A stretch of DNA of 64,000 bases, taken from Fragum whitleyi. Taxonomy: Eukaryota > Mollusca > Bivalvia > Cardiida > Cardiidae. Each line of letters begins with the position of its first letter. Position 1 is the stretch's first letter. Under the pieces are notes generated by a model. That model saw nothing but the letters and a program-made list of their open reading frames with translations. It did not search any database and was not told where the DNA came from. The stretch is from assembly GCA_948146395.1 (NCBI GenBank), contig OX411552.1:48185058-48249057 (forward strand). The letters are read 5' to 3'. Shown one piece after another: positions 11,266-22,700 of the stretch. The translations under genes and the position numbers were made by a program.

Positions 11266-12426
11266 CAGGAGCAAATGGGGATCCAGAGTAGTTTGGGTAC
11301 TTAATCGCATTTCATGATGAAGTTGGTTTCAATCCGTCTATTTTTCGTTCTGTATATCTTTCTCTTTTCCCGTCCCATAATAATCAAGGAGTAAATAGAT
11401 TGTCGCTTTTAAAATGGGGACGATCGATTAGAAAAGAAGTACAAGGGTGCCTAAAATTTTGTGTTCTCATTCGAAATATTATGGTTTACGCAATGATTAT
11501 GAAGTTCACAAATATTATCAGATTACCTGGAACTTTCATTGAATGATTGTTGGGTCGTTAGGAAGGATCTCTTACGAAAAGGAGTGGATCTGTTGGAAAA
11601 GCTTTATGTTTTCACACAAACTATTCTCAGTTGTGCAATTTAGTCAACAAATATAATCAAAATCACTTGAAACTTTCACTGGATAATTCTATGTTTGTTA
11701 GGAAGATTTTTTTTTTGAAACTTAATTGAAACAAGGTAAAGGGAGCATTGCAGATCATTGCTAAAGCATTGAAGGGAAGAAAGTCCGCCCTGGTTATTTT
11801 CACTTTACAATCTAAAACGACTTTGTTTTGGTTTCGGGCACTTTCGCCAACGCCATTGCAATCGGGAATGCTCGGCAATTTTTCGGAATGGACTACGCAT
11901 TCGAAAATCGCCCCGAAGAATCGCCGATGGTTCTCGATTGTAGACCTTGGGAATAATACGGGTGCTTCGCGTCAAAACAGCCGTCATTCGCAAATGGGTT
12001 TATTTGGCGTTATAACTGGGCATATTAAAATTTGAAAACAAAACGCAGTGTTTTATTGCGTCTTGTAGTCGAATTATAATATGCCCAAAAAATATCCATA
12101 GACGCTCGAAAAGCATCAAAGAAATTACAATTTCTTGAAGCGTATTGACCAACGTACGTACCAACAGTAGACGTATTGCATTACAAGAGCTCTGCCTACG
12201 AGTGCAACGCACGGTTTTATAATGCAAAAAGAGCAAGTCGAATGAGGGGCATAACTCTTACGAATATGACCAAGGTCAACGTCTACGCCAACACCACCTT
12301 CTTATATAATAGTTTTTGACATGTGACTTAGAGTTTACGCCAATCGTTTCCGATCTCCTTTCGAACTTATCATTTTAAATTCCATAGTGGTCCTTTTCTG
12401 CACGACAGATCACGTGTAAATTAATT
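11266..12426. other. Intergenic; one small inverted repeat
   Basis: A TGGGCATATTA...TAATATGCCCA inverted repeat spans about 12017-12091. A short open frame at 11748-12035 has no recognisable domain and its reverse is equally open. No gene is called. Confidence 0.4.
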
Positions 12427-12660
12427 GAGCCTGTGCGTGACATTTCCATCAATAAGAAATGTGCGTGAGGTTCATACATAGAAAGGCCATGACAGCCACA
12501 AACTGCAAATATGAAGTTACCTGATGATATTCAAATACTTTGAGACCTTACCTAGCTACTAGGCGCATAGTTAAGACTGGTCAGTATGTACAGATGCACA
12601 GGCTGGTCAGAGACTTTGCTTTGGGCATATTTGAAATTGTTGGAAATGTCACACACGGGA
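12427..12660. mobile_element. MITE, GAGCCTGTGC...AAATGTCA family, copy 1
   Basis: Begins GAGCCTGTGCGTGACATTTC and ends with the inverse (ATTGTTGGAAATGTCACAC), with an inner CACAGGCTGGTCAGAGACTTT. Other copies are at 16948-17185, 53812-54053 and 56630-56849. It is followed at 12670-12815 by sequence resembling 48165-48310, a separate dispersed repeat. Confidence 0.65.
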
Positions 12661-12819
12661 AACAAAAAGTCTAAGTTGAAAAGGGGTCACAATTCACACA
12701 TAATCACTCTAGTTAATACCTATACTCCCTAAAGGTTACACTTTTTGATGGTGAACAAGTGTGCCAAGCTACTACAGAAAGCCTTGAGAAATAATAGGAA
12801 TATCACAAATTATCAAAAC

Positions 12820-13858
12820 TTCTCTTTGACAATGCAAAGGTTAAAGCAATAAGTTTATAGGATTATTCGTGTTTTCTCTGAAAACCGCCATGCTTAAAAC
12901 GAAATCATACCAGTAAGTTTATGATGAAGGGCCACTAAACTTTGAACAACATAGAGACATAGGCATATTCTTATTCATTTTATTATTTGGCTTTAGAAAA
13001 ACCAAAACTTTTTTTTCAAATAAAATCATGAAAATGAAAACTTTAGTAAGTAATATAATGATAAACACATTCATAAGTTAATTTCTTATTTACAAAATCT
13101 TTCACACTCTCATTAGCAATTTTTCGCTTGATGCTTACACAAAAGTGTTAAAAATTTATGAAATGCCAATTAAAGATTGGCACATGCTTCATTTAGCAAA
13201 GATTTTTTTTAGAGCCTAGCTTAAATTTGAGTTTTGTGTATTTCTAGTATATTGTTACTGTTAATCAAAAACCTCATAAATACAGCCTTATTCCGGCTGT
13301 ATTTATGAGGTTTTAGAAAATCACTGACAATATCATCATTTGAAAATCAAAATGTTGTATCGAAGGCTTTGTTAGAGGCTTTGTTGAATCATAACAAAGT
13401 TCCGTTTCAAAATCATTTTCAGCATTTAAACTTATATCTTACATACACACAATTCATGCATAATTTCAAATGACAAAATATTAATTGATCAATTAAAAGG
13501 AATAAATCACTTTTTACTACCAAGCAATGATTTTGCTGCAATCCAAAAACTTAAAATCTCAACAGTAAACAATTGTGTCTTTTTCCATGGTACAAATTTC
13601 TTCATAAGTCTTTGAAAAAAAAAAAAAATCTTAGTAAATTATCTATAATTCTTGACAGATGACATTTGAACTTATTGATTAACTCAATCATATTCAACAC
13701 AAATATCATTATTTATTTTTATTTATTTATTTATTTATTTATTTTTTTGAGATTCTTAATCATTCTTAATTGAAATGATGAGATGATTATGTGTCTATTA
13801 TAAATCTGGATTGTTGAAAGTTGAATGATATTCATCTGTCTGTCTGGTCCATGGTTTA
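12820..13858. other. Intronic/intergenic AT-rich sequence
   Basis: A perfect hairpin with arms of about 20 bp (AAAACCTCATAAATACAGCC and inverse, 7-nt loop) spans 13267-13314. A short (ATTT)n run lies at about 13714-13746. No coding signal is seen. Confidence 0.5.
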
Positions 13859-13905
13859 CTATGAATCATTTGGATTCTGGATGACAATAAGGTAATACTC
13901 TTTAT
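13859..13905 (-). CDS. DYNLRB: Alternative or relic DYNLRB last exon
   Basis: 47 nt, the same length and phase as exon 4, after a TATTACAG acceptor. It encodes DKEYYLIVIQNPNDS and a TAG stop. No second exon 3 was found between it and the exon at 19680; that space holds the two minisatellite elements. It could therefore be spliced to the exon 3 at 20392-20559 as an alternative 3' exon, or be the leftover of a partial duplication. Its reading frame is undamaged and the family signature well kept, which favours use. Confidence 0.75.
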
Positions 13906-14192
13906 CTGTAATACAAGAAAACAAAATATACATATATAAATATGACCAATGAGCAAAAAATGGAACATCTAAAAACTCATTCGAATTAAAATTTGAAAAT
14001 TAGATTGGTTCCATTAGAGGTCAAGCAAGGCAGCTTCATTTAAAAAAAAATTAAACAGGCAGGTAGATTAGTGGCTTTAGATTCTTAAAATCAGCCTATT
14101 GCATAGAGTTTTGACTATGAACAACATGTGCAGTCTGAATAGGGCTGACACCTTATGTACTACCAAGATGGTCAAATTTTGCCTGATGGTTA

Positions 14193-14255
14193 ACATATCG
14201 ATGGCTCAGCGTGAAACAGTTGTAACAACTGTTTCGCACTGAGCCATCGATATGT
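14193..14255. repeat. Near-perfect 63-bp palindrome
   Basis: The arms ACATATCGATGGCTCAGCGT... and inverse meet at CAGTTGTAACAACTG with almost no loop. A related palindrome at 20881-20952 (ATGGCTCAACATGAAACAGG and inverse) shows this is a small foldback family. Confidence 0.75.
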
Positions 14256-14339
14256 GACCCATCCTGTGAAGTGTGACCATCTAGGAACTTTATATAATCG
14301 ATATTTGAAAAAGAAAATGCTTCTAGAACAGACCAACCA

Positions 14340-14600
14340 GGCCACATTTCAAACAAGATGAGTTTGTGAAACATGAATGCCCCCGGAACAGCATTTTTTT
14401 CAAAGTTTGACCTTGACAGATGACCTTGACCTTGTCACATGACCTTGACTTTGGTACCAGCACATGCAGATCATTGAGATCTATCATCATGCCAAATATG
14501 AGCCTTGTATGTCAAATACTTTTTGAGAAAAGGCAAAGGTTAAGTTTTCGGACAGATGGACAGACAGATGGACAGACGGACGGATGGACAGACGGACATG
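14340..14600 (+). repeat. Dispersed repeat with GACAGACGGA minisatellite tail
   Basis: Begins near AACAAGATGAGTTTGTGAAA and holds repeated GACCTTGAC words. It ends in a short array of ATGGACAGACGGACGG units (14551-14597). The start resembles that of the repeat at about 16496 (AACAAGAGATGTCTGTGAAA). It is a mollusc-type dispersed repeat of unclear class. Confidence 0.45.
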
Positions 14601-15274
14601 AGTAAAACAATATGACCCCGATCTCTCGAAACATGGGCATATAAATCTTTCACAGGAAGGTAGATTGATTATCCTAGATTCATAATAAGTGAGAAAAGTT
14701 TTGATCCTAGTCATTCTGCCCAATCCATGATCCAACTGTGTGGATGGCACTTTGCTTTGGCATGCCAACCAAAAGGGATCAAAATAAAGAGAAAAACACT
14801 AGTCCAATCACTTTTACAATATTTGTTGCATTGAAAATTGACTACAAAAGTTTGTTTTGTTGGGAAAATCAATCGATTCCTATTTGTAAAATGCTACTTT
14901 GAAATTCATACAAGTGTTCAAGACATTCAAAACTTTTACCCTGACAGATGACCTTGACATGGCTGACCTTGCAATTAGCTGGTGCATGTGAAAAATGGGT
15001 TACATAAGATAATTAGTTTGGTAACATAATACAAAATAGGACAATGCTATCTATATAAACTCATGTGCACAAGTTTTTAGTTAAGGGTAACTTTTAAGAC
15101 TCCTGATTTTATCAGAGGGCAAAAGTTTTCAATAATCATACCAGGTTACCATTCTAGTTATAAGACATAAATTACAGTAAAAGTAATACAAAATGTTGTT
15201 TTCAAAGATAACCAATAAACCTTAATATCTACAATAACAACAAATTTATCAAGTATTGCCCATAACAAAGTTAA

Positions 15275-16485
15275 CTAGAAAGCCATGAATGGCTTGAGTC
15301 GCTCCACAGGCTTGAAATTCTTGTAAAGCAACAAAAGTTTTGACTAGATTTTTAGATATTTTGGATTCTACTGATGTTGAAAATGATTTTCAAAGTTTCA
15401 ACTACATAACATATAGAGAAATGACATCCGCCCGTGAAATGCATATTTTCATCCGATCACAATAATTTTTGGTAGACTGATAAAGAGTCACTCAAGCATC
15501 ACTCATATAAAATTTCATTGGTATCCATCATTTAGATTCTGATAAAATGATTTTCACAGTTTCCACTATATAACACATAGAGAAATGACCTCCGCCCATA
15601 AAATACATATTTTTCATCCAATCAAAATAATTTTTTGTAGACTGATAGAGTGTCACTCAAGGATTATTCCAGTGAAGTTTGGTTGATATCCATCACTTAG
15701 ATTATGATAAAATGATTTTCACAGTTTCCACTATATAACATATAGAGAAATGACCTCCGCCCATAAAATACATATTTTTCATCCGATCACAATAATTTTT
15801 GGTAGACTGATAGAGGGGCACTCAAGAATTAATCCAGTGAAATTTGGTTGATATCCATCATTTAGATCCTGAGAAAATGATTTTGAAAGTTTCCACTATA
15901 TAACATATAGAGAAATGACCTCCGCCCATAAAATACATATTTTTCATCCAATCACAATAATTTTTGGTAGACTGATAAAGGGTCACTCAAGGATCATTCC
16001 AGTGAAATTTGGTTGATATCCATCACTTACATTCAGAGAAAATGATTTCCAAAGTTTCCACTATATAACATATAGAGAAATGACCTCCGCCCATAAAATA
16101 CATATTTTTCATCCCATCAAAATGATTTTTGGTAGACTGATAAAGGGTCACACAAGGATCATTCATGTAGAATTTCAATGGTATCCATCGATTAAATTCT
16201 GAGAAAATTCACTTTTTACCATATTTGGAAATTAGCCACGCCCATTAAATCCATGTTTTTCATTGGATCAAAATTTCTTGAACAACTTTGAAAGAGGGTC
16301 ACCCAAGGATCATTCCTGTGAAGTTTGGTTGAAATTCATCCAGTAGTTTCTGAGGAGAAGATTTTTAAAGAAAAAGTTTACGACCGGACGCACAGACGCA
16401 CGGACGCACTGACGCACGGACGGACGCACGACGGACACAACGCCATGACAATAGCCCCAGTGGCTTTCAGCCAGTGGAGCTAAAA
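15275..16485 (+). mobile_element. Helentron/Helitron-like element with 165-bp tandem repeats (element B)
   Basis: The left end has a small hairpin AAGCCATGAATGGCTT (15280-15295), then GCTCCAC. The right end has hairpin TGGCTTTCAGCCA (16461-16473), then GTGGAGC and CTAAAAA. GCTCCAC and GTGGAGC are inverse subterminal repeats. The middle holds five to six units of exactly 164-165 bp (marker CACTATATAACATATAGAGA at 15564, 15729, 15894 and 16059), then a GACGCACGGACGCAC microsatellite. A hairpin followed within seven bases by CTAA is the Helitron-type 3' end; a central tandem array is typical of small Helentron-associated elements. No coding capacity. Confidence 0.65.
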
Positions 16486-16495
16486 ACTAATCAAA

Positions 16496-16790
16496 ACAAG
16501 AGATGTCTGTGAAACATTTATGCCCCGCATAAGAGCAGGTTTATGGCCTTTTCTTTGTGAATCAATGAAAGGCAATAATTAGATAAATATGATAAGTAGA
16601 GTTATGGTTTTTGTGCACTCTTCTCAATCCATCCACCTGTGAAGTTTCATGCTTCTAGGTTGGATACTTTTTGAGTAATGCTTCATACAAAAAAAAACCA
16701 TGGACTGACTGACAGACCTACTGACTGATTGACAAGTGCAAATCAATTTACCCCCGTTTCTTCGAAGGGGGGGGGGGGGTATAAATATTA
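16496..16790. repeat. Dispersed repeat ending in CCCCC...GGGGG hairpin
   Basis: Starts AACAAGAGATGTCTGTGAAA and ends with CCCCCGTTTCTTCGAAGGGGG. It resembles the start of the repeat at 14340. No coding capacity. Confidence 0.4.
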
Positions 16791-16947
16791 TCTAAAACCA
16801 GTATGGGTAAGTAGATATTAATAACAGAGGTACAAATAAGAGGGGATAAAGACATTCTAAAATCTTTAATACTCAATGAAACCCTATGCAATGAGACAAT
16901 TCAATTGAGTACCAACAACAAAGGATCTGTACTACTATTTGCTAAAT

Positions 16948-17185
16948 GGGCTTGTGCGTTAGATTTCTAACAATTTCAAATATTCTCAAAGCAAAGACTC
17001 TGACCATCCTGTGCACCCGCACAGTCTGACCAGAGTCTTTACTAAATGTTTAGTAGATAGATAAAGTCTCAAGGTATCTGTAGACCATCAGTTAACTTTA
17101 TATTTACCGCACGAGGCTGTCTATGCTACTCAGTGTTTGCACCTCACGAACATTTCAAATTGTTGGAAATGTCACCCACATGCTC
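16948..17185. mobile_element. MITE, GAGCCTGTGC family, copy 2
   Basis: Diverged ends GGGCTTGTGCG and ATGTCACCCACATGCTC, with the conserved inner block AAAGCAAAGACTCTGACCA and CCCGCACAGTCTGACCAGAG. Same layout as the other three copies. Confidence 0.65.
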
Positions 17186-17401
17186 AAATACTTTGATCTA
17201 AAATCCATAATACCCCCTCCATCTGTAACCCTGATACAGAGTGCCACTATCTGGATAAAAAAGACCCTTTCGCAGAAAAAAAGAAGGTATAGAAACAAAG
17301 GACTTCAAATGCATAATGCTTTAATCTTTAAGCAGAAAATATATACCGGATTAAGCCTTGCCCAAATTCAAAGAATTTGCAAATGATAATTTAAAAAAAA
17401 A

Positions 17402-19370
17402 CAAGAGGGCCATAGTGGCCCTAAATTGCTCACCTGAATGAACTTTCTAAAATTTTCAAAAGCAGGTTTAGAAAGAAAATGCTGATTAAATGTCACTTAG
17501 CTAAATAATGTTGTTGCTTCTATAAAACTTGAGAATCCTTTTTTACAATTTTCAGGTAAACTTACAAGTTTTTTCTATAATTTGACACTGTGACCTAGTT
17601 TCTGACCCCAAATGACCTGATTTCAAAGTCATCCAAAATTGCATCAATTCAATCATCTTGACCAAATTTCAAGATGATCTAGCAAAAATTGTGGCCTCTA
17701 GCATGAATACAAGGTTTATCTAAGATTTGACCCAGTGATCTAGTATTTGACCCCAGTTGACTCAATTTCATACTCATCCAAGATTTCATCAAGACAATCA
17801 TTCTGACTAAGTTTCAGGTTGATCAGGCAAAAAATGTGGCCTCTAGAGTGCATACAAGGTTTTTCTAAGATTTGACCCCGTGACCTAGTTTTTGACCCCA
17901 GTTGACCCAATTTTGAACTCATCCTAGATTTTATCAAGACAATCATTCTGACCAAATTTCAGGTTGATTGGGCCAAAAATGTGGCCTCTAGAGTTCGTAC
18001 AAGGTTTTTCTAAGATTTGACCTTGTGACCCAGTGTTTGACCCCATTTGCAAACTTGTTCAAGATTTTATCAAGTCTAGAGGAGAGAGGTAAGTAGGAAA
18101 AACACTAACCACAGCTAGTTATGACGGTACTTTTATTTCCAACGTTTCGACCAACGTTTTGGTCTTCTTCAGGGAAGATTTTATCAAGACAATCATTCTG
18201 ACCAAATTTCAGGTTGATTGGGCCAAAAATGTGGCCTCTAGAGTGCATACAAGGTTTTTCTAAGATTTGACCCCGTGACCTAGTTTTTGACCCCAGTTGA
18301 CCCAATTTCAAACTCGTCCGAGATTTTATCAAGACAATCATTCTGACCAAATTTCAGGTTGATTGGGCCAAAAATGTGGCCTCTAGAGTACATACAACGT
18401 TTTTCTAAGATTTGACCCCGTGACCTAGTTTTAGACCCCAGTTGACCCAATTTGGAACTCATCCGAGATTTTATCAAGACAATCATTCTGACCAAATTTC
18501 AGGTTGATCGGGCAAGAAATGAGGCCTCTAGAGTGCATACAAGTTTTTTCTAAGATTTGACTTCGTGACCTAGTTTTTGACCCCAGTTGACCCAATTTCG
18601 AACTCATCCGAGATTTAATCAAGACAATCATTCTGACCAAATTTCAGGTTGATCAGGCCAAAAATGAGGCCTCTAGAGTGCATATAAGGTTTTTCTAAGA
18701 TTTGACCCCGTGACCTAGTTTTTAACCCCAGATGACCCAATTCGGAACTCATCCGAGATTTTATCAAGACAATCATTCTGACCAAATTTCAGGTTGATCG
18801 GACCAAAAATGAGGCCTCTAGAGTGCATACAAGGTTTTTCTAAGATTTGACCCTGTGACCTCATTTTTGACCCAAGTTGACCCAATTTCGAACTCATCTG
18901 AGATTTTATCAAGACAATCATTCTGACCAAATTTCAGGTTGATCGGGCAAAAAATGTGGCCTCTAGAGTGCATACAAGGTTTTTCTAAGATTTGACCCCG
19001 TGACCTAGTTTTTGACCCCAGTTGACCCAATTTCGAACTCGTCCGAGATTTAATCAAGGCAATCATTCTGACCAAATTTCAGGTTGATCGGGCCAAAAAT
19101 GTGGCCTCTAGAGTGCATACAAGGTTTTTCTAAGATTTGACCCCGTGACCTAGTTTTTGACCCCAGTTGACCCAATTTCGAACTCGTCCGAGATTTTATC
19201 AAGACAGTCATTCTGACCAAATTTCAGGTTGATCGGGCCAAAAATGTGGCCTCTAGAGTGCATACAAGGCAAATGTTGACGACGGACGACGCACGACGCA
19301 CGACGGACGACGGACATCCACCTAACCACAATAGCTCACCTTGAGCACTTCGTGCTCAGGTGAGCTAAAA
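17402..19370 (+). mobile_element. Helentron/Helitron-like element with 145-bp tandem repeats (element C)
   Basis: The left end has hairpin GGGCCATAGTGGCCC (17407-17421), then GCTCACCTGA. The right end has GAGCACTTCGTGCTC (19343-19357), then AGGTGAG and CTAAAAA; GCTCACCTGA and TCAGGTGAGC are inverse. The middle has about eleven units of exactly 145 bp (marker AAGACAATCATTCTGACCAA at 18186, 18331, 18476, 18621, 18766, 18911 and onward), then ACGACGGACGACGCACGACG. The same plan as element B but with unrelated unit sequence. The many short minus-strand open frames here are repeat artefacts. One unit is interrupted by an insertion at 18075-18174. Confidence 0.7.
18075..18174 (-). mobile_element. 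100-bp retroelement insertion with 14-bp target duplication
   Basis: This 100-bp segment interrupts a 145-bp repeat unit and is flanked by identical 14-mers AAGATTTTATCAAG (18061-18074 and 18175-18188). On the minus strand it starts CCCTGAAGAAGACCAAAACG and contains TTGGTCGAAACGTTGG, a hairpin-plus-CGAAACG pattern I associate with Penelope-type retroelements and related short repeats. It is probably a truncated copy. The duplication is seen directly; the class is inference. Confidence 0.6.
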
Positions 19371-19679
19371 AAATGGCACATCGGCACAAATCATTAAGGC
19401 AAGCACTTTCTCTGTTGTAACAATGGCTTTAACAATAGTTTTTTTTTCCAGTTATAGATTGTACCGTTTAACTTGTAAACTCACACAGTTAAATGTAAAA
19501 AGTAAAATGTACTTTACTCAAATCGGTTTGAATCATATGATCTATTTTGGTTAAATCTACACATGATCTTGGATTGTTGAACCTGTTAATATTTCCATTT
19601 AACCTCAAAATTTGTTTGGTGATAAGGAGTTAATTTGTTGAAAAGAAATCATAGTACAAAACATAAATGAATAAAACAG

Positions 19680-19726
19680 TTACACTGCATTTGGATTCTG
19701 GATGACAACCAGCAGATAATCATTAT
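19680..19726 (-). CDS. DYNLRB: DYNLRB exon 4 (proximal last exon)
   Basis: 47 nt after a TTCCTAG acceptor. With the G carried from exon 3 it encodes [15 protein letters not shown] and a TAA stop. The family C-terminus (human DKDYFLIVIQNPTE) is clearly recognisable. It lies about 670 nt downstream of exon 3. Confidence 0.9.
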
Positions 19727-22700
19727 CTAGGAAGAGAAAAAAAACATGAGGAAAACAAATTAACCCTTGTCATGCTGAGTAAATTTTGGCTAAAGATTTT
19801 CATCAAAATCAAAGGGCAAAAAGCACTGATAGTACCAACTGTAGGTCAATTTTATTTGAAAAACTAAATCTTTTGACTATGCTGGTTACAAAGTGAGAAA
19901 CAGGTGGTGTAGACTAACATCAGACTGCTCATCTAAACTCCATAATTCCCCCTCTATCTGTAGCTCTGGATGTCCCAATAGAATTTAGCCTTAAGCAACA
20001 GCACAACACTCACACTTGGGTATCATCTTGTTAAGACAATATTTATGATTACCAAAATGTTATGATTCCTTAATATACATCGCGATTTCCTGTTTTTCAA
20101 TCATTAACATTTTCACTATCTGCCATATCTTTATCTTTATTTCTTTAATGGTAACAAATTCAATAATCAGTGTTCCTACTGTCGTTTCAATCTGGAGGTA
20201 AAAACTGTTGTTTTTTCCTAGTAAGCATAAGTGAGTACTCCCTCAAAATGCGACAAAGAAAGCTGCTGGCAAAAATAATCGGGGTACAAGCTCCAAATTA
20301 TGGGAAAGTCACCCACATTTGGGGGTTCAGGGAACCCTGAAAGTGGAGATAATTATGTTGAAAAATTCAACAAGAATAAAATTACAGTTACCTGGTGCAA
20401 TCATAATTTCATGTTTTTTAGATCGGATCCTAAGGAAGGTCAGGTCATTCTGTGGGTCAATATCTCTAACAACACTCTTTGCCTTTGTGGTAATCTGACT
20501 GATGAGACCAGCATACTGGACTGTTGTGGAGTTGTCCATTGTGGTTCTGATTGGGATCGCTGCAAGAAATTGGATAAAGTTCTAACTCTTGTCATGCCAA
20601 ATGGAAATTAATCCTGTATTGGCAGAATATGTAGACTAAGACAACTTAAGCTAGCGCAAATGTGCACAAATAAATACTGATTTGGGCAAACAATTTAAAA
20701 TCACAATGGATAATCGTTTTATAGTTGAAGGATGTGGAAGAGTAAATCAACTAATGAACGAATGTATAATCCCTTCTTTGTATAAATACTCCCAGTATCA
20801 TCCTTTGAAGAAAAGAATATCACAGTTTGGTTAAAACTCATGACCTAAAGACTCATTCTGCAGATTTTTCTATGAACTCCATGGCTCAACATGAAACAGG
20901 TGTAACTGCCTATAAACATATAGGCAGCTACAACTGTTTCATGTTTAGCCATCGAAATGATGTCAGTTCTGTAATCAAAATTGAAATATAAGACCTTCAT
21001 TCATATGTTAAGAACTGATTAATAGATTTTGAAATTTCTTAGTCGATTATCACAATTGGAAGCCCAAACCAACTGATAATTGATTATGATCCATTAATCT
21101 GTCCAGGACTAATTGACTCACATCAAGTGTATCCACTCCATCCAGATCTTTCAGGTCATTTATTTTACAGGAATTTTGCCAAGGTTTTCCATACAGCTTG
21201 ACAAGGGTTGCTAAAGATAAACCCCATTTGCTTAAATCTTGCCTTGTAGCCTTATAAGTGACATTTGATGACAACAAAAGCCCAACATGTGGATACCAAG
21301 GCAAATGCAGACTGTCAATATTATAATTCATTAATTAATTATAAATCTTCAACAAGAGAGGCATAATTTGAACAAAACAGCATTCAGAGTTACCTGTCTT
21401 ACATTGTACAGTGTCTAATCTAGGATTCCAAAAGTAGAGGAGAATTTTGTTGAAAATTGTCAACATTCCAAAAAAGATTTAAATTTTTACTATTTCTCTA
21501 TGGAAAAAATCCCCCATTACCTCTCTTAACAGGATTTTCTTTTTAAAAAAGTATGTGCCAAAATGCACAATCTCCCCTCCTAGAATAGACACTGTTTGTA
21601 ATCCACTGTATAAACATATTTAATGCATAAATTAGACCAGAAATAATCAATAATAAAAAGTTTTTCAAAGATCCCATTTAACAAAAAGAGTTAACAAAAA
21701 TATGAGTTAATAATGTGATGATAAATTAGTAACAGAAAAATTACCTTCTGAATTTACAACTATCACGCCACTAACCCCCTTGTGGCTTTGGATCCTTTTG
21801 ATTGTTTCTTCTACCTCAGACTGTAAAAGAATTGAAAGAAAAAGCCTTATTAAATAAGCAAAATGAAGGCAATGAAGGCAAGAAACCCCCTAGCATTTTT
21901 TGATGGCCAAATAACCTCTATCTTGGGTTTTCTATTGCAGCTAATTTTAATAATCAACAATCAGCCATTATTCCAAACCACATATCCAAGAGCACTTCCT
22001 AAGTATGCCTAAGCCCACCTTTAGATGACAGACAGTAGAAAAAATAGTCCAAAAAGGGGCAAGACTCTAACAAAATGCTCACTGGATTATCACCCTTAAT
22101 AGCCTAGATGTGTTTAAGAATCGAGTATCAAAATACAAATAGCTGTAAAGACATCTGTTCCCTTCGAAAATGGTGACTGCACTACCTTGTGTATACAGTA
22201 TATTTATTATTGTGTTACATGTAAGTTCTCATAAAATCCTGAATCCAAATGCGTATGGGCCAACTTATTTCTGGCCTGCTTTGGGTTTGGCGTAGACTGG
22301 TCTCACTGTCAACACTCAGAATAGCCTATTCTAGGCTATTCTAATGGTCCATGTTCGGATCAGTCTAGAGCTGGTAGCCCACTGTATGAGAGATACTCTT
22401 ATATAGTGGGCAACAATACCTGCCAAAATAAGTTGGTGTTACTGGTTGGAGACAAATTCTCACCGCATACCAGTTCTCGCCAACTGACCATTTTCATAGT
22501 AAAGACGCAATATTCTTTTAAAACAAATTATTTCTGAATAGAAGAAGTTGTTGTCTACATAACTTGTAATAAAAAAGGGTTTCCTTTTTGTCTTTACTGA
22601 GAATAGGGGTGGTTGGCAAGAATTAGTCTCTAACCAGTATACTCAAACCTCATTGGATTGATCTATCCACTGTATCGATATATGAATATATTTTAGGATA

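Noticed and set aside
17740..19075. Series of minus-strand frames of about 70 residues with the same protein (MVRMIVLIKSR...)
   Set aside because: They recur with the 145-bp period of the tandem array and change frame with it. They are by-products of the satellite, not a gene family.
15275..19370. CRISPR-like regular repeats
   Set aside because: Units are 145-165 bp tandem repeats without spacers, in a eukaryotic intron.
20300..20611. Plus-strand frame of 103 residues
   Set aside because: It is the reverse strand of DYNLRB exon 3, which has clear family similarity.
21050..21331. Minus-strand frame of 93 residues in DYNLRB intron 2
   Set aside because: No domain recognised, and part of it overlaps a repeat also present at 20-150.
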